Shown: piece by piece, positions 1 to 7,208 of the stretch
Layout of the letters: every line of letters begins with the position of its first letter
How positions within the stretch are numbered: position 1 is the stretch's first letter
Program-made: the position numbers and the translations under genes
Notes under the pieces: generated by a model
The model's input: only the letters and a program-made list of their open reading frames with translations
What the model was told of the DNA's origin: nothing
Database searches by the model: none
Source: CAVEFW01 sp963643505
Lineage (GTDB): Bacteria; Actinomycetota; Coriobacteriia; Coriobacteriales; Eggerthellaceae
DNA length: 64,000 nt
Direction: 5' to 3'
NCBI GenBank assembly: GCA_963643505.1
Contig: CAVIKF010000002.1
Span: 124,001 to 188,000 of the forward strand

Positions 1-1317
1 CAACATAGATGCGAACAGGATTCCCACGAACAACGTTGCAAAATTAGGTAGGTTGCGACCGAAGACGCGGAGGCGAAACCGCGTGGCGAAACCGAGCTTG
101 CTCGGCAACACGTGCCCACCCCTGCGGCCTTGCTTGCTCGTCTCGTGACGGAGAAACGCCAAAGGGGTGCAGCGCAACTTGAGCAACAACCCGACAAGGG
201 TCATCACCACAAGAATCGCCAACGGCAACAAAGTCGATTGCGCAAACAACCCCCAATCCCACGTTAACTGGAACGGTGGCATGCTGTAGGAGTTGTAATA
301 CAACCCGCTAAGCCTCTCTATCATGAACGTCAAGCCGATCACGTTGCCGGCAACGGCTCCGACAAGCCCACATATGAGAGGCAAGGTCAGATAGTGCCGC
401 ACCAGCTCACCCTTGCGATAACCATTGGCCAACAGCGTTCCAATAACGGAGCTTTCAGCCTCAACGGTAGACGACGTCAAAACAACGAACACGAACGCGA
501 GAATGGCGATGAGCATATACAAGAGCACCATCCACACGACGGAGTCACCCTCCATGTCGTCCTTGGCATACCCGATGCCTTGGTTGGCATCGCGGTCAAC
601 AAAGTCGGAGAGGGTCACCCCCTCGTCTCCCAAAAGGTCGATCATGTCCTGCTCGAAATCGACACGTTGGGCATCGTCGAAAGAGCGATCATCGAGCACA
701 AAGGAATAGGTATAGGCGCGATTTTCGGTGCCAAGCGCACTGAAGCAATCCTTTGACACCTGGGCTACGGTGAACGTCATGGCGTTGAGGACAAAATCAG
801 TGTTGTTCTCGAACAGAGCCTGATAGTCGGAGAGAGACATGATGCCGCACACCACGAAATCCTCGCCCTGCACCTTGACGGTATCCCCGACTTGCACGTC
901 GTTGTTACTGCAAAACACACGGTCAAGGGCTATTTCGTCAGATTTGGAGGGAGAGGTGCCCTCGAAATAGGCAGGTAGGTCGATCTCGGTGCGATTTTCG
1001 TACACGCGCACCTTCATAGCCGTATCGTTATTCGCCACCGTCAAAGGCAAGTCGTAGCTGTTGTTCTCATAGAGCGTGCAGCCCAATGCCTCGAGTTCTT
1101 CGCGCACATCAGAGCCGAGTTCGAAGTTGGTGGTGAACCGCCCGTCTTCAACGTGATACTTCTCGTCCACGCCGTTAATGATAAGCATCATGGAAGAGCT
1201 TGCCATGAGGAAGCCGGCGACAAGCGAGATGGTGAATATCAGCAAGAGCATGATACCGATCCACTTGCCGAGGCCACTCTTGAATTGACGGGGAATGCGT
1301 TTGGTCAAAGGCGACAT
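1..1317 (-). CDS. FtsX-family ABC transporter permease (partial, 3' end beyond window)
   Basis: Membrane subunit of a MacB/FtsX-type exporter, working with the ATPase encoded just upstream. The frame is open from an ATG at 1315-1317 to the window edge (439 codons), so the C-terminus is missing. The N-terminus starts MSPLTKRIPRQFKSG and is followed by one hydrophobic segment (about residues 20-45, IGIMLLLIFTISLVAGF) and then a long extracytoplasmic region. The part nearest the window edge encodes further membrane segments (NVIGLTFM, LPLAILVVMTLVGLLL) and a NLPNFATLF stretch I associate with large Coriobacterial FtsX permeases. A GGGTGA ribosome site precedes the ATG, 13 bases after the ATPase stop, so the two genes form one operon. 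The substrate cannot be read from the sequence; peptides, lipids or drugs are all possible. Confidence 0.85.
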   Translation of the reverse strand, partial: MSPLTKRIPRQFKSGLGKWIGIMLLLIFTISLVAGFLMASSSMMLIINGVDEKYHVEDGRFTTNFELGSDVREELEALGCTLYENNSYDLPLTVANNDTAMKVRVYENRTEIDLPAYFEGTSPSKSDEIALDRVFCSNNDVQVGDTVKVQGEDFVVCGIMSLSDYQALFENNTDFVLNAMTFTVAQVSKDCFSALGTENRAYTYSFVLDDRSFDDAQRVDFEQDMIDLLGDEGVTLSDFVDRDANQGIGYAKDDMEGDSVVWMVLLYMLIAILAFVFVVLTSSTVEAESSVIGTLLANGYRKGELVRHYLTLPLICGLVGAVAGNVIGLTFMIERLSGLYYNSYSMPPFQLTWDWGLFAQSTLLPLAILVVMTLVGLLLKLRCTPLAFLRHETSKQGRRGGHVLPSKLGFATRFRLRVFGRNLPNFATLFVGILFASML

Positions 1318-1330
1318 TGATTATCACCCA

Positions 1331-2050
1331 CTACCAGGTCAGTTCTTTTGCGGCAACCACGTTTTGGTTGATCTCGTCTTGGGCGAGCCGACCATCGCGC
1401 AGGCGCAATATGCGATGTGCCATGTTCTTGATAGCGTCGTTGTGGGTAACGATGACGATGGTGCAACCATGCTCGCGGTTCACTTGCTCCATCAACTCGA
1501 GGATCTCTTTTGACGTCTTGTAGTCCAAGGCGCCCGTAGGCTCGTCACACAACAGCAAGCCTGGGTTTTTCACCAAGGCGCGACCGATGGCGCATCGTTG
1601 CTGTTGTCCACCTGAGACCTGGTTGGGAAACTTGTTGCGATGCTCCCAAAGGCCCAAAGACGAGATCAATTCGTCGATGTCCAAGGGATTTTGCGCGATA
1701 TGCGCTCCGACCTCGATGTTCTCACGTATGGTCAAATCGCTTACCAGGTTGTAGAACTGGAAGACAAACCCAAGCTCGCGTCTGCGATATTCGCCGAGTT
1801 GTTTGTCGTTGGCGCCGGTAAGGTCTTGTCCCGCGACGGTAATGGAGCCCCCATCGGCATGCTCAAGGCCTCCGATGATGTTCAGAAACGTCGACTTCCC
1901 GGAGCCCGAAGGACCGAGCAAGACGCAAATCTCGCCCTTGTTGATAGTGGTACTGATGTCGCACAGGACATCCAAACGCGCATCGCCTTCGCCGTAGTGC
2001 TTGCAAAGCCCATCTATAGAAAGGTAGGGCGCGGCTTCTTTCGTCATCAT
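1331..2050 (-). CDS. ABC transporter ATP-binding protein (LolD/MacB type)
   Basis: Cytoplasmic ATPase powering the adjacent FtsX-type permease. It has Walker A GPSGSGKS (residues 46-53), signature VSGGQQQR, Walker B LLLCDEPTGALD and a switch histidine in VIVTHN. At 239 residues it has the normal length for the LolD/MacB/FtsE group. The start has two consecutive ATGs (2050 or 2047) behind an AAAGGAAAG ribosome site. It is the first gene of a two-gene operon. No membrane fusion protein lies in the visible part. Family assignment is firm; substrate is unknown. Confidence 0.93.
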   Translation of the reverse strand: MMTKEAAPYLSIDGLCKHYGEGDARLDVLCDISTTINKGEICVLLGPSGSGKSTFLNIIGGLEHADGGSITVAGQDLTGANDKQLGEYRRRELGFVFQFYNLVSDLTIRENIEVGAHIAQNPLDIDELISSLGLWEHRNKFPNQVSGGQQQRCAIGRALVKNPGLLLCDEPTGALDYKTSKEILELMEQVNREHGCTIVIVTHNDAIKNMAHRILRLRDGRLAQDEINQNVVAAKELTW

Positions 2051-2401
2051 GAGTCTTTCCTTTCAAGCACGCGACCTCAAAGGTCCACGCTTGGCCCTTT
2101 GCGCGGTGCTAAATCCCAGATAAAACAGTAAGTTAATTTCGGCTAACTATTTTTGCTGCTTAGTCTAGCATTTAGCTGTGAAAAGTAAACCTTAACTAAC
2201 AAATTAAGAGGGAAAGTGGCGCTAAAAGACAGCGTGAAGAATTCGCTGCCCCGAAGGGATGCGATACGAGGGGTTGCTACCACGAAGGGAATATGGCGCG
2301 GAGGGCTCTCTTCCCCAAAGAGGGGCAATGCGAGGAGTTCGCGAGCCAAAAAGGGACAGCCGTTGCCCGAGTGTTTTGTTTCGTCCTAAAAAGACGCTTG
2401 T
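2051..2401. promoter_or_regulatory. 350-bp intergenic stretch with candidate exporter promoter and two 18-bp imperfect palindromes
   Basis: No credible gene. On the minus strand there is a possible promoter, TTTACT (2189-2184), 16-bp spacer, TAGACT (2167-2162), for the ABC operon. It is flanked by two palindromes, 2131-2148 (arms AGTTA/TAACT) and 2191-2208 (arms CTTAA/TTAAG). Each has 5-bp arms and an 8-bp spacer, and their centres are 60 bp apart. These are operator-like, for example for a TetR-type regulator, but no regulator gene is nearby. The rest of the gap carries the folE terminator candidate. Confidence 0.3.
2348..2368 (-). terminator. Candidate terminator of folE
   Basis: Read on the minus strand, GGGCA pairs with TGTCCC (one bulged base) around a short loop, followed directly by five T. 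It lies about 35 bases past the folE stop. The stem is short, so this is tentative. Confidence 0.4.
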
Positions 2402-2968
2402 CTAGTGTTGGGCAAAGAAAAGCGAAAGACACTCGGAGCGGGTTGCATGATTGCGGTCAAACAGGCCGCGCACCGCAGAGGTCGTAGTCTTCGCGCCCGG
2501 TTTCTTGATGCCACGCATGCTCATGCACATATGCTCTGCCTCGAGAACGACCATGACACCTTGGGGATGTATCTGTTCGACAAGGAAATCGGCAACCTGG
2601 GAGGTCAATCTCTCTTGGACTTGGGGACGCTTTGCGAATGCGTCGACGAGACGGGCAAGTTTGCTCAAGCCGCAAATCTTGCCATCTTCACCGGGGATGT
2701 AGGCAATATGGGCCTTACCGAAAAACGGCACGAGGTGGTGTTCACACATGGAGCAAAACGGGATATCGCGAACGATGACCATCTCCTGATGGCCTTCGTC
2801 AAACAAGGTCTCGAAGTGGACGGATGGGTCCTCAGTCATACCCGAGAAGATCTCTTCGTACATCTTGGCGACGCGATGGGGGGTTTTGACGAGACCCTCG
2901 CGGTCGGGGTCCTCCCCGATACCCTCAAGAATCATGCGAACGCCTGCTTCGATCTTCTCACTATCCAC
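2402..2968 (-). CDS. folE: GTP cyclohydrolase I
   Basis: Converts GTP to 7,8-dihydroneopterin triphosphate, the first step of folate (and other pterin) synthesis, in the cytoplasm. Family hallmarks are visible: PDREGLVKTPHRVAKMYEE near the N-terminus, the zinc-site segment CSMCEHHLVPFFGKAHIAYIP, GLSKLARLVD, and EAEHMCMSMRGIKKPG near the C-terminus. I place the start at the GTG at 2968 (188 aa) because a strong AAAGGAGGAC ribosome site lies just upstream. An in-frame ATG 30 bases earlier lacks a site of that quality. No other folate gene is in the window, so it appears to be a single gene. Confidence 0.95.
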   Translation of the reverse strand: MDSEKIEAGVRMILEGIGEDPDREGLVKTPHRVAKMYEEIFSGMTEDPSVHFETLFDEGHQEMVIVRDIPFCSMCEHHLVPFFGKAHIAYIPGEDGKICGLSKLARLVDAFAKRPQVQERLTSQVADFLVEQIHPQGVMVVLEAEHMCMSMRGIKKPGAKTTTSAVRGLFDRNHATRSECLSLFFAQH

Positions 2969-3001
2969 GCTGTTGTCCTCCTTTGACGACCATAACAATG
3001 T

Positions 3002-4801
3002 CTAGCCATGATAGCGCGGGGAAGGTTCGGAGGCAACGCCCATACCGTTGGGCACGTCATTGGGCACGCCATTGGGCGCGTCATTTCCTATGCTGTTGCT
3101 TGTGCCCGATGTCGACGCGGTAAAGCTTATAGACGAACCGCCCGATACCGTGCCGCTCGTGGCATACCCGTCGGAGTTCGCGCCGCTCACAACTCCACCA
3201 AGAACGATGTTGTAGCTCGTTGCATCCGTCATCCCCGTCGTGGAGACCAAAACGCAACCATATTGCTTACGCGGGGTATAAGAAGCCAACACCTTGCCCG
3301 TCGAATCGGTCACAACGACGCTTTGGTTGGCGCTTCCGTTGACGTTGACCAGCGAGAACGCCTGGGAACCGCTACTAAAGCTTTGGGCCATACCCAAGGA
3401 TCCCGCCATGATCACCTCTCCGCCAGAGATTGACGCGCTCAGGGCGTAGTCAAAGGCGCCGTCGCCGCTGCTCGTAGGTCCGCTGACCAAAAGGACGCCG
3501 CCCGTGATCTCAACCGAACCGTTTGAGTCGATACCGTCACCCGAGGCATCAACCTCAAGATAGCCTCCGTTCATCTGGAAGATGCAGCTGCTGTCGCCAT
3601 CCATCATGCCGCCAACGTCGCCATCCATCATGTCGCCAACACCGCCGCCGTTGTCCTGAATGTTGCGCATGTGGCTTTTCCCCGCACCGCCAAAATCCGC
3701 AGCTTGGGAGTCGCCCGTTCCGCCAGAAGCGGCATTGACACCGTCGTCGCTGGATACGAGGTGAGTGGTGCCACCGTTGACGACAACAGCTTGTCCCTCG
3801 AGGCCTTCGTAGCATGTGCTGATGTCGATGATACCGTTGTTGATCAAGGTCAGTTTCTCGGCATGGATCGCGTCATCGCCTGCCGCAATGGTGAAAGCAC
3901 CGCCGTCGATGACGACATAACCTTTGCCGTCCTCGTCAGAATTGCTGCTCTTGAGGGCGTCTTCACCCGAGTTAATTGTGAAGACTCCGTCTTTGACCTT
4001 GAGACAATCCTTACCGCGGACCGCATCTTCCTTGGAAGTCACGTTCAGGGTTCCGCCAGTGATGACCAAATCATCCTTGCTAAAGATCCCGTGCCTGTAG
4101 TTGCCGTTTACCGTAAGCGCACCTGTTCCTTGGATAGTCAGGTCTGACTTGCTGTAGATACACGCATTGGCACTTCCATCGTCTTGGTTGAGCGAATAGG
4201 CGCTTCCATCGCTTACGGTGTTGGTCGTACCCGCGTCAAGGGTCAAAAACACCTTCTTTGCCTCCTGGACATAAATGGCACTCCCAAAGCCGCATGAGAT
4301 GTTCGCACCCTTGAGCACGATTTGGACCTTCGCCTTGTCCTCCTCGTTGCAATCGACAACGATCTGACCATCGGAAAGCGTGCCGCTTACGACGTACACA
4401 CCCTCCTTCGTGATGGTGACGGTGCTACCAGAAATGGACACGCCGTCGTTGGAGTTTGTCGTCGCGGTCGTGCCGGACAGGGTGATCTTGGTGGCAGAGG
4501 AGTCGTCGTAGCTTGGGTCACAATCGCGGTCGGTATATTCGAGATCGTAAGCGGACAAATCGACGCTAGACGTCGTCTGGGAAGGGGAGACCTGGGTCGT
4601 CGTGGTCGAATTTCCCGTGTTGTTCGTCGCAGAGCTGCCACAACCCGTCAAAGCCACAGGAACCATGGTCGTCACCAAGACGCCGGCCACCAACATACGC
4701 ACCAAACGGTGGCGAGGGGCATTACGCACACCCGACAAAATCGTGCGCTTCGGGTCGCAAGAGGTGCGCGCAAGGGTTTGGGGATAGATGTTGTTGTTCA
4801 T
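3002..4801 (-). CDS. Carbohydrate-binding-domain-type lipoprotein (DUF4353-like) of the VTC locus
   Basis: Predicted secreted lipoprotein of 599 aa. An N-terminal hydrophobic segment (about residues 35-53) ends in the lipobox LTGC with lipidated Cys54. A low-complexity Ser/Thr/Asn linker follows, then a long right-handed beta-repeat region rich in motifs such as GVYVVSGTLSDGQIVVD, TSKEDAVRGKD, INSGEDALKSSN and SSDDGVNAASGG. This pattern matches the carbohydrate-binding DUF4353 family, often encoded beside VTC-domain and DUF4956 genes or replaced there by CotH. The start is the ATG at 4801 behind GAGGTGAT, 10 bases after the DUF4956 stop. It is the last gene of the three-gene operon. Function unknown; an extracytoplasmic partner of the membrane complex is an inference. 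Confidence 0.8.
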   Translation of the reverse strand: MNNNIYPQTLARTSCDPKRTILSGVRNAPRHRLVRMLVAGVLVTTMVPVALTGCGSSATNNTGNSTTTTQVSPSQTTSSVDLSAYDLEYTDRDCDPSYDDSSATKITLSGTTATTNSNDGVSISGSTVTITKEGVYVVSGTLSDGQIVVDCNEEDKAKVQIVLKGANISCGFGSAIYVQEAKKVFLTLDAGTTNTVSDGSAYSLNQDDGSANACIYSKSDLTIQGTGALTVNGNYRHGIFSKDDLVITGGTLNVTSKEDAVRGKDCLKVKDGVFTINSGEDALKSSNSDEDGKGYVVIDGGAFTIAAGDDAIHAEKLTLINNGIIDISTCYEGLEGQAVVVNGGTTHLVSSDDGVNAASGGTGDSQAADFGGAGKSHMRNIQDNGGGVGDMMDGDVGGMMDGDSSCIFQMNGGYLEVDASGDGIDSNGSVEITGGVLLVSGPTSSGDGAFDYALSASISGGEVIMAGSLGMAQSFSSGSQAFSLVNVNGSANQSVVVTDSTGKVLASYTPRKQYGCVLVSTTGMTDATSYNIVLGGVVSGANSDGYATSGTVSGGSSISFTASTSGTSNSIGNDAPNGVPNDVPNGMGVASEPSPRYHG

Positions 4802-4811
4802 AGGTATCACC

Positions 4812-5504
4812 TCACAGACCCTCACGTGTCGGCGCGGAACAAAGCGCGACCTTGAGGTTGCCGTTGAGGGTGCGAACCTCGTCAATCAGGCGCTTTGCCT
4901 CGCTAGCCTGGCGCAAACGAACCTTGTATTCCAACTTGAACAGGGCGCCCATATTGCTCGTGGTCACACTCGCAAGCTCGAAGTTTTCCGTATAACGCCC
5001 CAAAGCCTCATCAAACACGCCGTCGTACTCAAGGTCTTCGGGAATCGTAATGTTCAAAGTCATTTCAGGCTCTGCCTGTTTGCCGAAGGGGGATGCAGTG
5101 AAAGCGATGTTGACGATGCAGACCACGATGGTAAACAAAACCGCAAGGCCGATATAGCCCATGCCAGTGGCGAGGCCGATTGCCATGGCCAAGAACACGC
5201 TCGTGATGTCTTTCGCGGTTCCGGGAATGCTGCGGAAACGAACCAGGTTGAAAACGCCCATGACCGCGATACCGGCACCCAAATTGCCGTTGACCAAGGT
5301 GATGACCGCTTGCACAATCAAGGGTAACAAGGCCAAAGTGACCACAAAGTTCTTCGTGTGTTCGTGCCTGAACGTGTACACCCAAGCAGCTACCGCGCCC
5401 AATACGACGGAGGCGAGACAACAAATCAGGAACTCAAACGAGGTGACGCTGCTCATAGCTGATCCCGTGTCGGCATACAGGGAGGTAAAGGTCTGTTCGA
5501 ACAT
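4812..5504 (-). CDS. DUF4956 membrane protein
   Basis: 230-aa integral membrane protein. Its N-terminal half has about four hydrophobic helices (FLICCLASVVLGAVAAWVYTF, FVVTLALLPLIVQAVITLV, SVFLAMAIGLATGMGYIGLA, LFTIVVCIVNIAF). A conserved NLVRFRSIPGTAKDI loop lies between them, and a soluble alpha/beta domain of about 90 residues follows. This is the DUF4956 layout. The family is repeatedly found next to VTC-domain polymerases and is thought to form a membrane partner, possibly a channel, for them; no activity is proven. It starts at the ATG at 5504 behind GGAAGGA and is the middle gene of the VTC operon. Confidence 0.88.
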   Translation of the reverse strand: MFEQTFTSLYADTGSAMSSVTSFEFLICCLASVVLGAVAAWVYTFRHEHTKNFVVTLALLPLIVQAVITLVNGNLGAGIAVMGVFNLVRFRSIPGTAKDITSVFLAMAIGLATGMGYIGLAVLFTIVVCIVNIAFTASPFGKQAEPEMTLNITIPEDLEYDGVFDEALGRYTENFELASVTTSNMGALFKLEYKVRLRQASEAKRLIDEVRTLNGNLKVALCSAPTREGL

Positions 5505-5520
5505 GGCGGATATTCCTTCC

Positions 5521-5546
5521 TATCGGGGTTTGGTATCGGGGTTTGG
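5521..5546. repeat. Two perfect tandem copies of a 13-bp unit
   Basis: TATCGGGGTTTGG occurs at 5521-5533 and again at 5534-5546, in the spacer between the VTC gene and the DUF4956 gene, just upstream of the DUF4956 ribosome site. It is probably a simple slippage duplication. Confidence 0.9.
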
Positions 5547-5560
5547 TGGCCAATCTGCGC

Positions 5561-6334
5561 CTAAGACGCCCGCACTGAGCGGATATACGCCTCACCATAT
5601 TTCGAGAAGGACGAGGGGAAGATTCCTGCGCCGTCCAAAAATCGAGCAAGCCAAAGAGGCATGGCACCCATAGCCTTGATCTCCAAAATGCACATCCCGG
5701 GCTTCATGAGGCTTTGGTAGTCGGCCTGCCCGTCAATCAGATTGCGGTACCGGACGTCCTCGTCCAAGGTGATGCGCAAATCGGAGGAGGCGAGATCGTT
5801 CGTCGCGCCAGGAATCGGGATGAACGCGCTTCGCTGGACGGCAATCCCCATGCTTGGGATCAAAGGCCCATGGAACTCCCTGAAACGGTCTATCTCGCGC
5901 GCAATCTGTATGCTGCGCAAGCTCAGGGCTTCCGAGACCACTTCCGGGTCAACCAAGGGATAGACGCGTACCGCATCCTCGTAGGGCATGCCGTCAAAGT
6001 ATGCCTGCACCGCCGCCAACGTCATGCGGACGCGGCGCTTGTACACGATGCCCTTGAACTTCTTCTTGATCTCGACGAACGCTTCACCCGTGGTGTCGTC
6101 GGCAGGGTGCCCGTAGACGCGCACGCGCAACTTCTCCTTGTAGAGGGGCTTGTCGAGGGAGCGCTCGATGACCTCCCAACGCGGGGTGTCGTAGTAGATG
6201 CTCGTAATTTGGCTCTTCCCATAGGCATCGATCTGCATGCGTCCTTTCAGAGCCTCCTCCAACTGTCGATGTTGAGCCGCATTGATGACGTGTTTGACCT
6301 CTTTGCGCTCGAAGACGTCGTTGTACCCCGCCAT
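5561..6334 (-). CDS. VTC-domain protein (polyphosphate-polymerase type)
   Basis: 257-aa soluble protein of the VTC family, whose eukaryotic relative Vtc4 makes polyphosphate from ATP inside a triphosphate-tunnel fold. Matching features are RKEVKHVINAAQ at the N-terminus, the basic strand KEKLRVRVYG, VEIKKKFKGIVYKRRVRM, IAREIDRFR, LRITLDEDVRYR and the C-terminal ILEIKAMG lysine strand. Length suits a stand-alone bacterial VTC domain. It starts at the ATG at 6334 behind AAAGGAGG and leads an operon with the DUF4956 and lipoprotein genes. Bacterial homologues are usually only annotated by similarity, so true polyphosphate synthesis is inferred. The operon is divergent from a two-component system. 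Confidence 0.87.
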   Translation of the reverse strand: MAGYNDVFERKEVKHVINAAQHRQLEEALKGRMQIDAYGKSQITSIYYDTPRWEVIERSLDKPLYKEKLRVRVYGHPADDTTGEAFVEIKKKFKGIVYKRRVRMTLAAVQAYFDGMPYEDAVRVYPLVDPEVVSEALSLRSIQIAREIDRFREFHGPLIPSMGIAVQRSAFIPIPGATNDLASSDLRITLDEDVRYRNLIDGQADYQSLMKPGMCILEIKAMGAMPLWLARFLDGAGIFPSSFSKYGEAYIRSVRAS

Positions 6335-6389
6335 AGAGCAGCCTCCTTTCGGTCTCCTTTTGGGACCCTTTTCGCCGGTGACGCTCGCA

Positions 6390-6475
6390 ATGCTATGGAA
6401 GGTCTCTTAAAAGTGTCTGAAAAGGCCACCTGGTTACGTGAGATTTCAGAATGCTTTCAGCGGGTTGTTTACAAT
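6390..6475. promoter_or_regulatory. Shared divergent promoter with two pairs of 11-bp-spaced TTTCAG half-sites
   Basis: On the plus strand TTTCAG occurs at 6444-6449 and 6455-6460, followed nine bases later by a possible -10 TACAAT (6470-6475) for the response-regulator gene. On the minus strand TTTCAG (6422-6417) and TTTAAG (6411-6406) are followed ten bases later by a possible -10 TAGCAT (6395-6390) for the VTC operon. Neither promoter has a good -35; the repeat pairs sit there instead. This fits activator sites of an OmpR-type regulator, most simply the neighbouring one. The repeats are read directly; the binding protein is inferred. Confidence 0.5.
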
Positions 6476-6524
6476 AGGTACCGAAAACAACGTTTGACGA
6501 AAAGGCACCTCGGAAGGGGCAACT

Positions 6525-7202
6525 ATGCGAGTTTTGATCGTGGAGGACGACGTCGCGTTGGCGAAAGCCCTCGGACAGATTCTTAAGGACAGCGGCTACC
6601 AGGTCGATCTCGTCCATAACGGCCAAGACGGCCTCGACTATGCTTCCTCGGATATCTACGACGTCGTCGTGTTGGACGTCATGTTGCCAAAGATGGACGG
6701 CTTTACCGTCGTGGCGAACCTGCGCCGCAAGAACATCTCGACCCCAGTGCTCCTGTTGACCGCAAAGGGCGAGATTCGAGACAAAATCACCGGGTTGGAC
6801 TCTGGCGCGGACGATTACATGACAAAGCCTTTTGCTCCTTCGGAGCTTTTGGCCCACCTCCGCGCCCTGACCCGCCGCAAAGGCGAGGTGATCTTCGAGA
6901 CGATCGATGCGTACGACCTCAGCCTCAACCTCGAGAGCCTTGACCTGACCTGTGGCGCCAAGACCATCCATCTCTCTCGCAAGGAGTTCCAACTCGCTGA
7001 GGTTCTCATGAAAAACGCCGGGCAAGTCATTCCCAAAGAGACACTTATCGCCAAAATCTGGGGGTACGACTCCGCGGCAGAAGACAACAATGTCGAGGCC
7101 TATGTCTCTTTCCTGCGCAAGAAACTGAAGTTTCTCGGCTCCGGCTCCTCCATCGAGACGCTTCGCAAGGTCGGTTACCGGCTGAACGGTGATACCATCT
7201 AA
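6525..7202 (+). CDS. OmpR/PhoB-family response regulator
   Basis: 225-aa two-component regulator. The receiver domain (about 1-115) has the acidic pair in IVEDDVA, phospho-acceptor Asp in VVVLDVMLPKMDGF, Thr in LLLTAKGE and Lys in MTKPFAPSELLA. The C-terminal winged helix (about 125-223) has KEFQLAEVLMKNAGQVIPKETL, EDNNVEAYVSFLRKKL and RKVGYRL. An AAGGGG-type ribosome site precedes the ATG. It is six bases upstream of its kinase gene and divergent from the VTC operon. Direct repeats in the shared promoter suggest autoregulation and control of the VTC operon (inference). Confidence 0.95.
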   Translation: MRVLIVEDDVALAKALGQILKDSGYQVDLVHNGQDGLDYASSDIYDVVVLDVMLPKMDGFTVVANLRRKNISTPVLLLTAKGEIRDKITGLDSGADDYMTKPFAPSELLAHLRALTRRKGEVIFETIDAYDLSLNLESLDLTCGAKTIHLSRKEFQLAEVLMKNAGQVIPKETLIAKIWGYDSAAEDNNVEAYVSFLRKKLKFLGSGSSIETLRKVGYRLNGDTI

Positions 7203-7208
7203 TCCACC

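Noticed and set aside
2143..2349. 68-codon minus-strand frame in the folE-exporter gap
   Set aside because: No ribosome site, no recognisable domain, and it overlaps the candidate promoter elements and part of the folE terminator.
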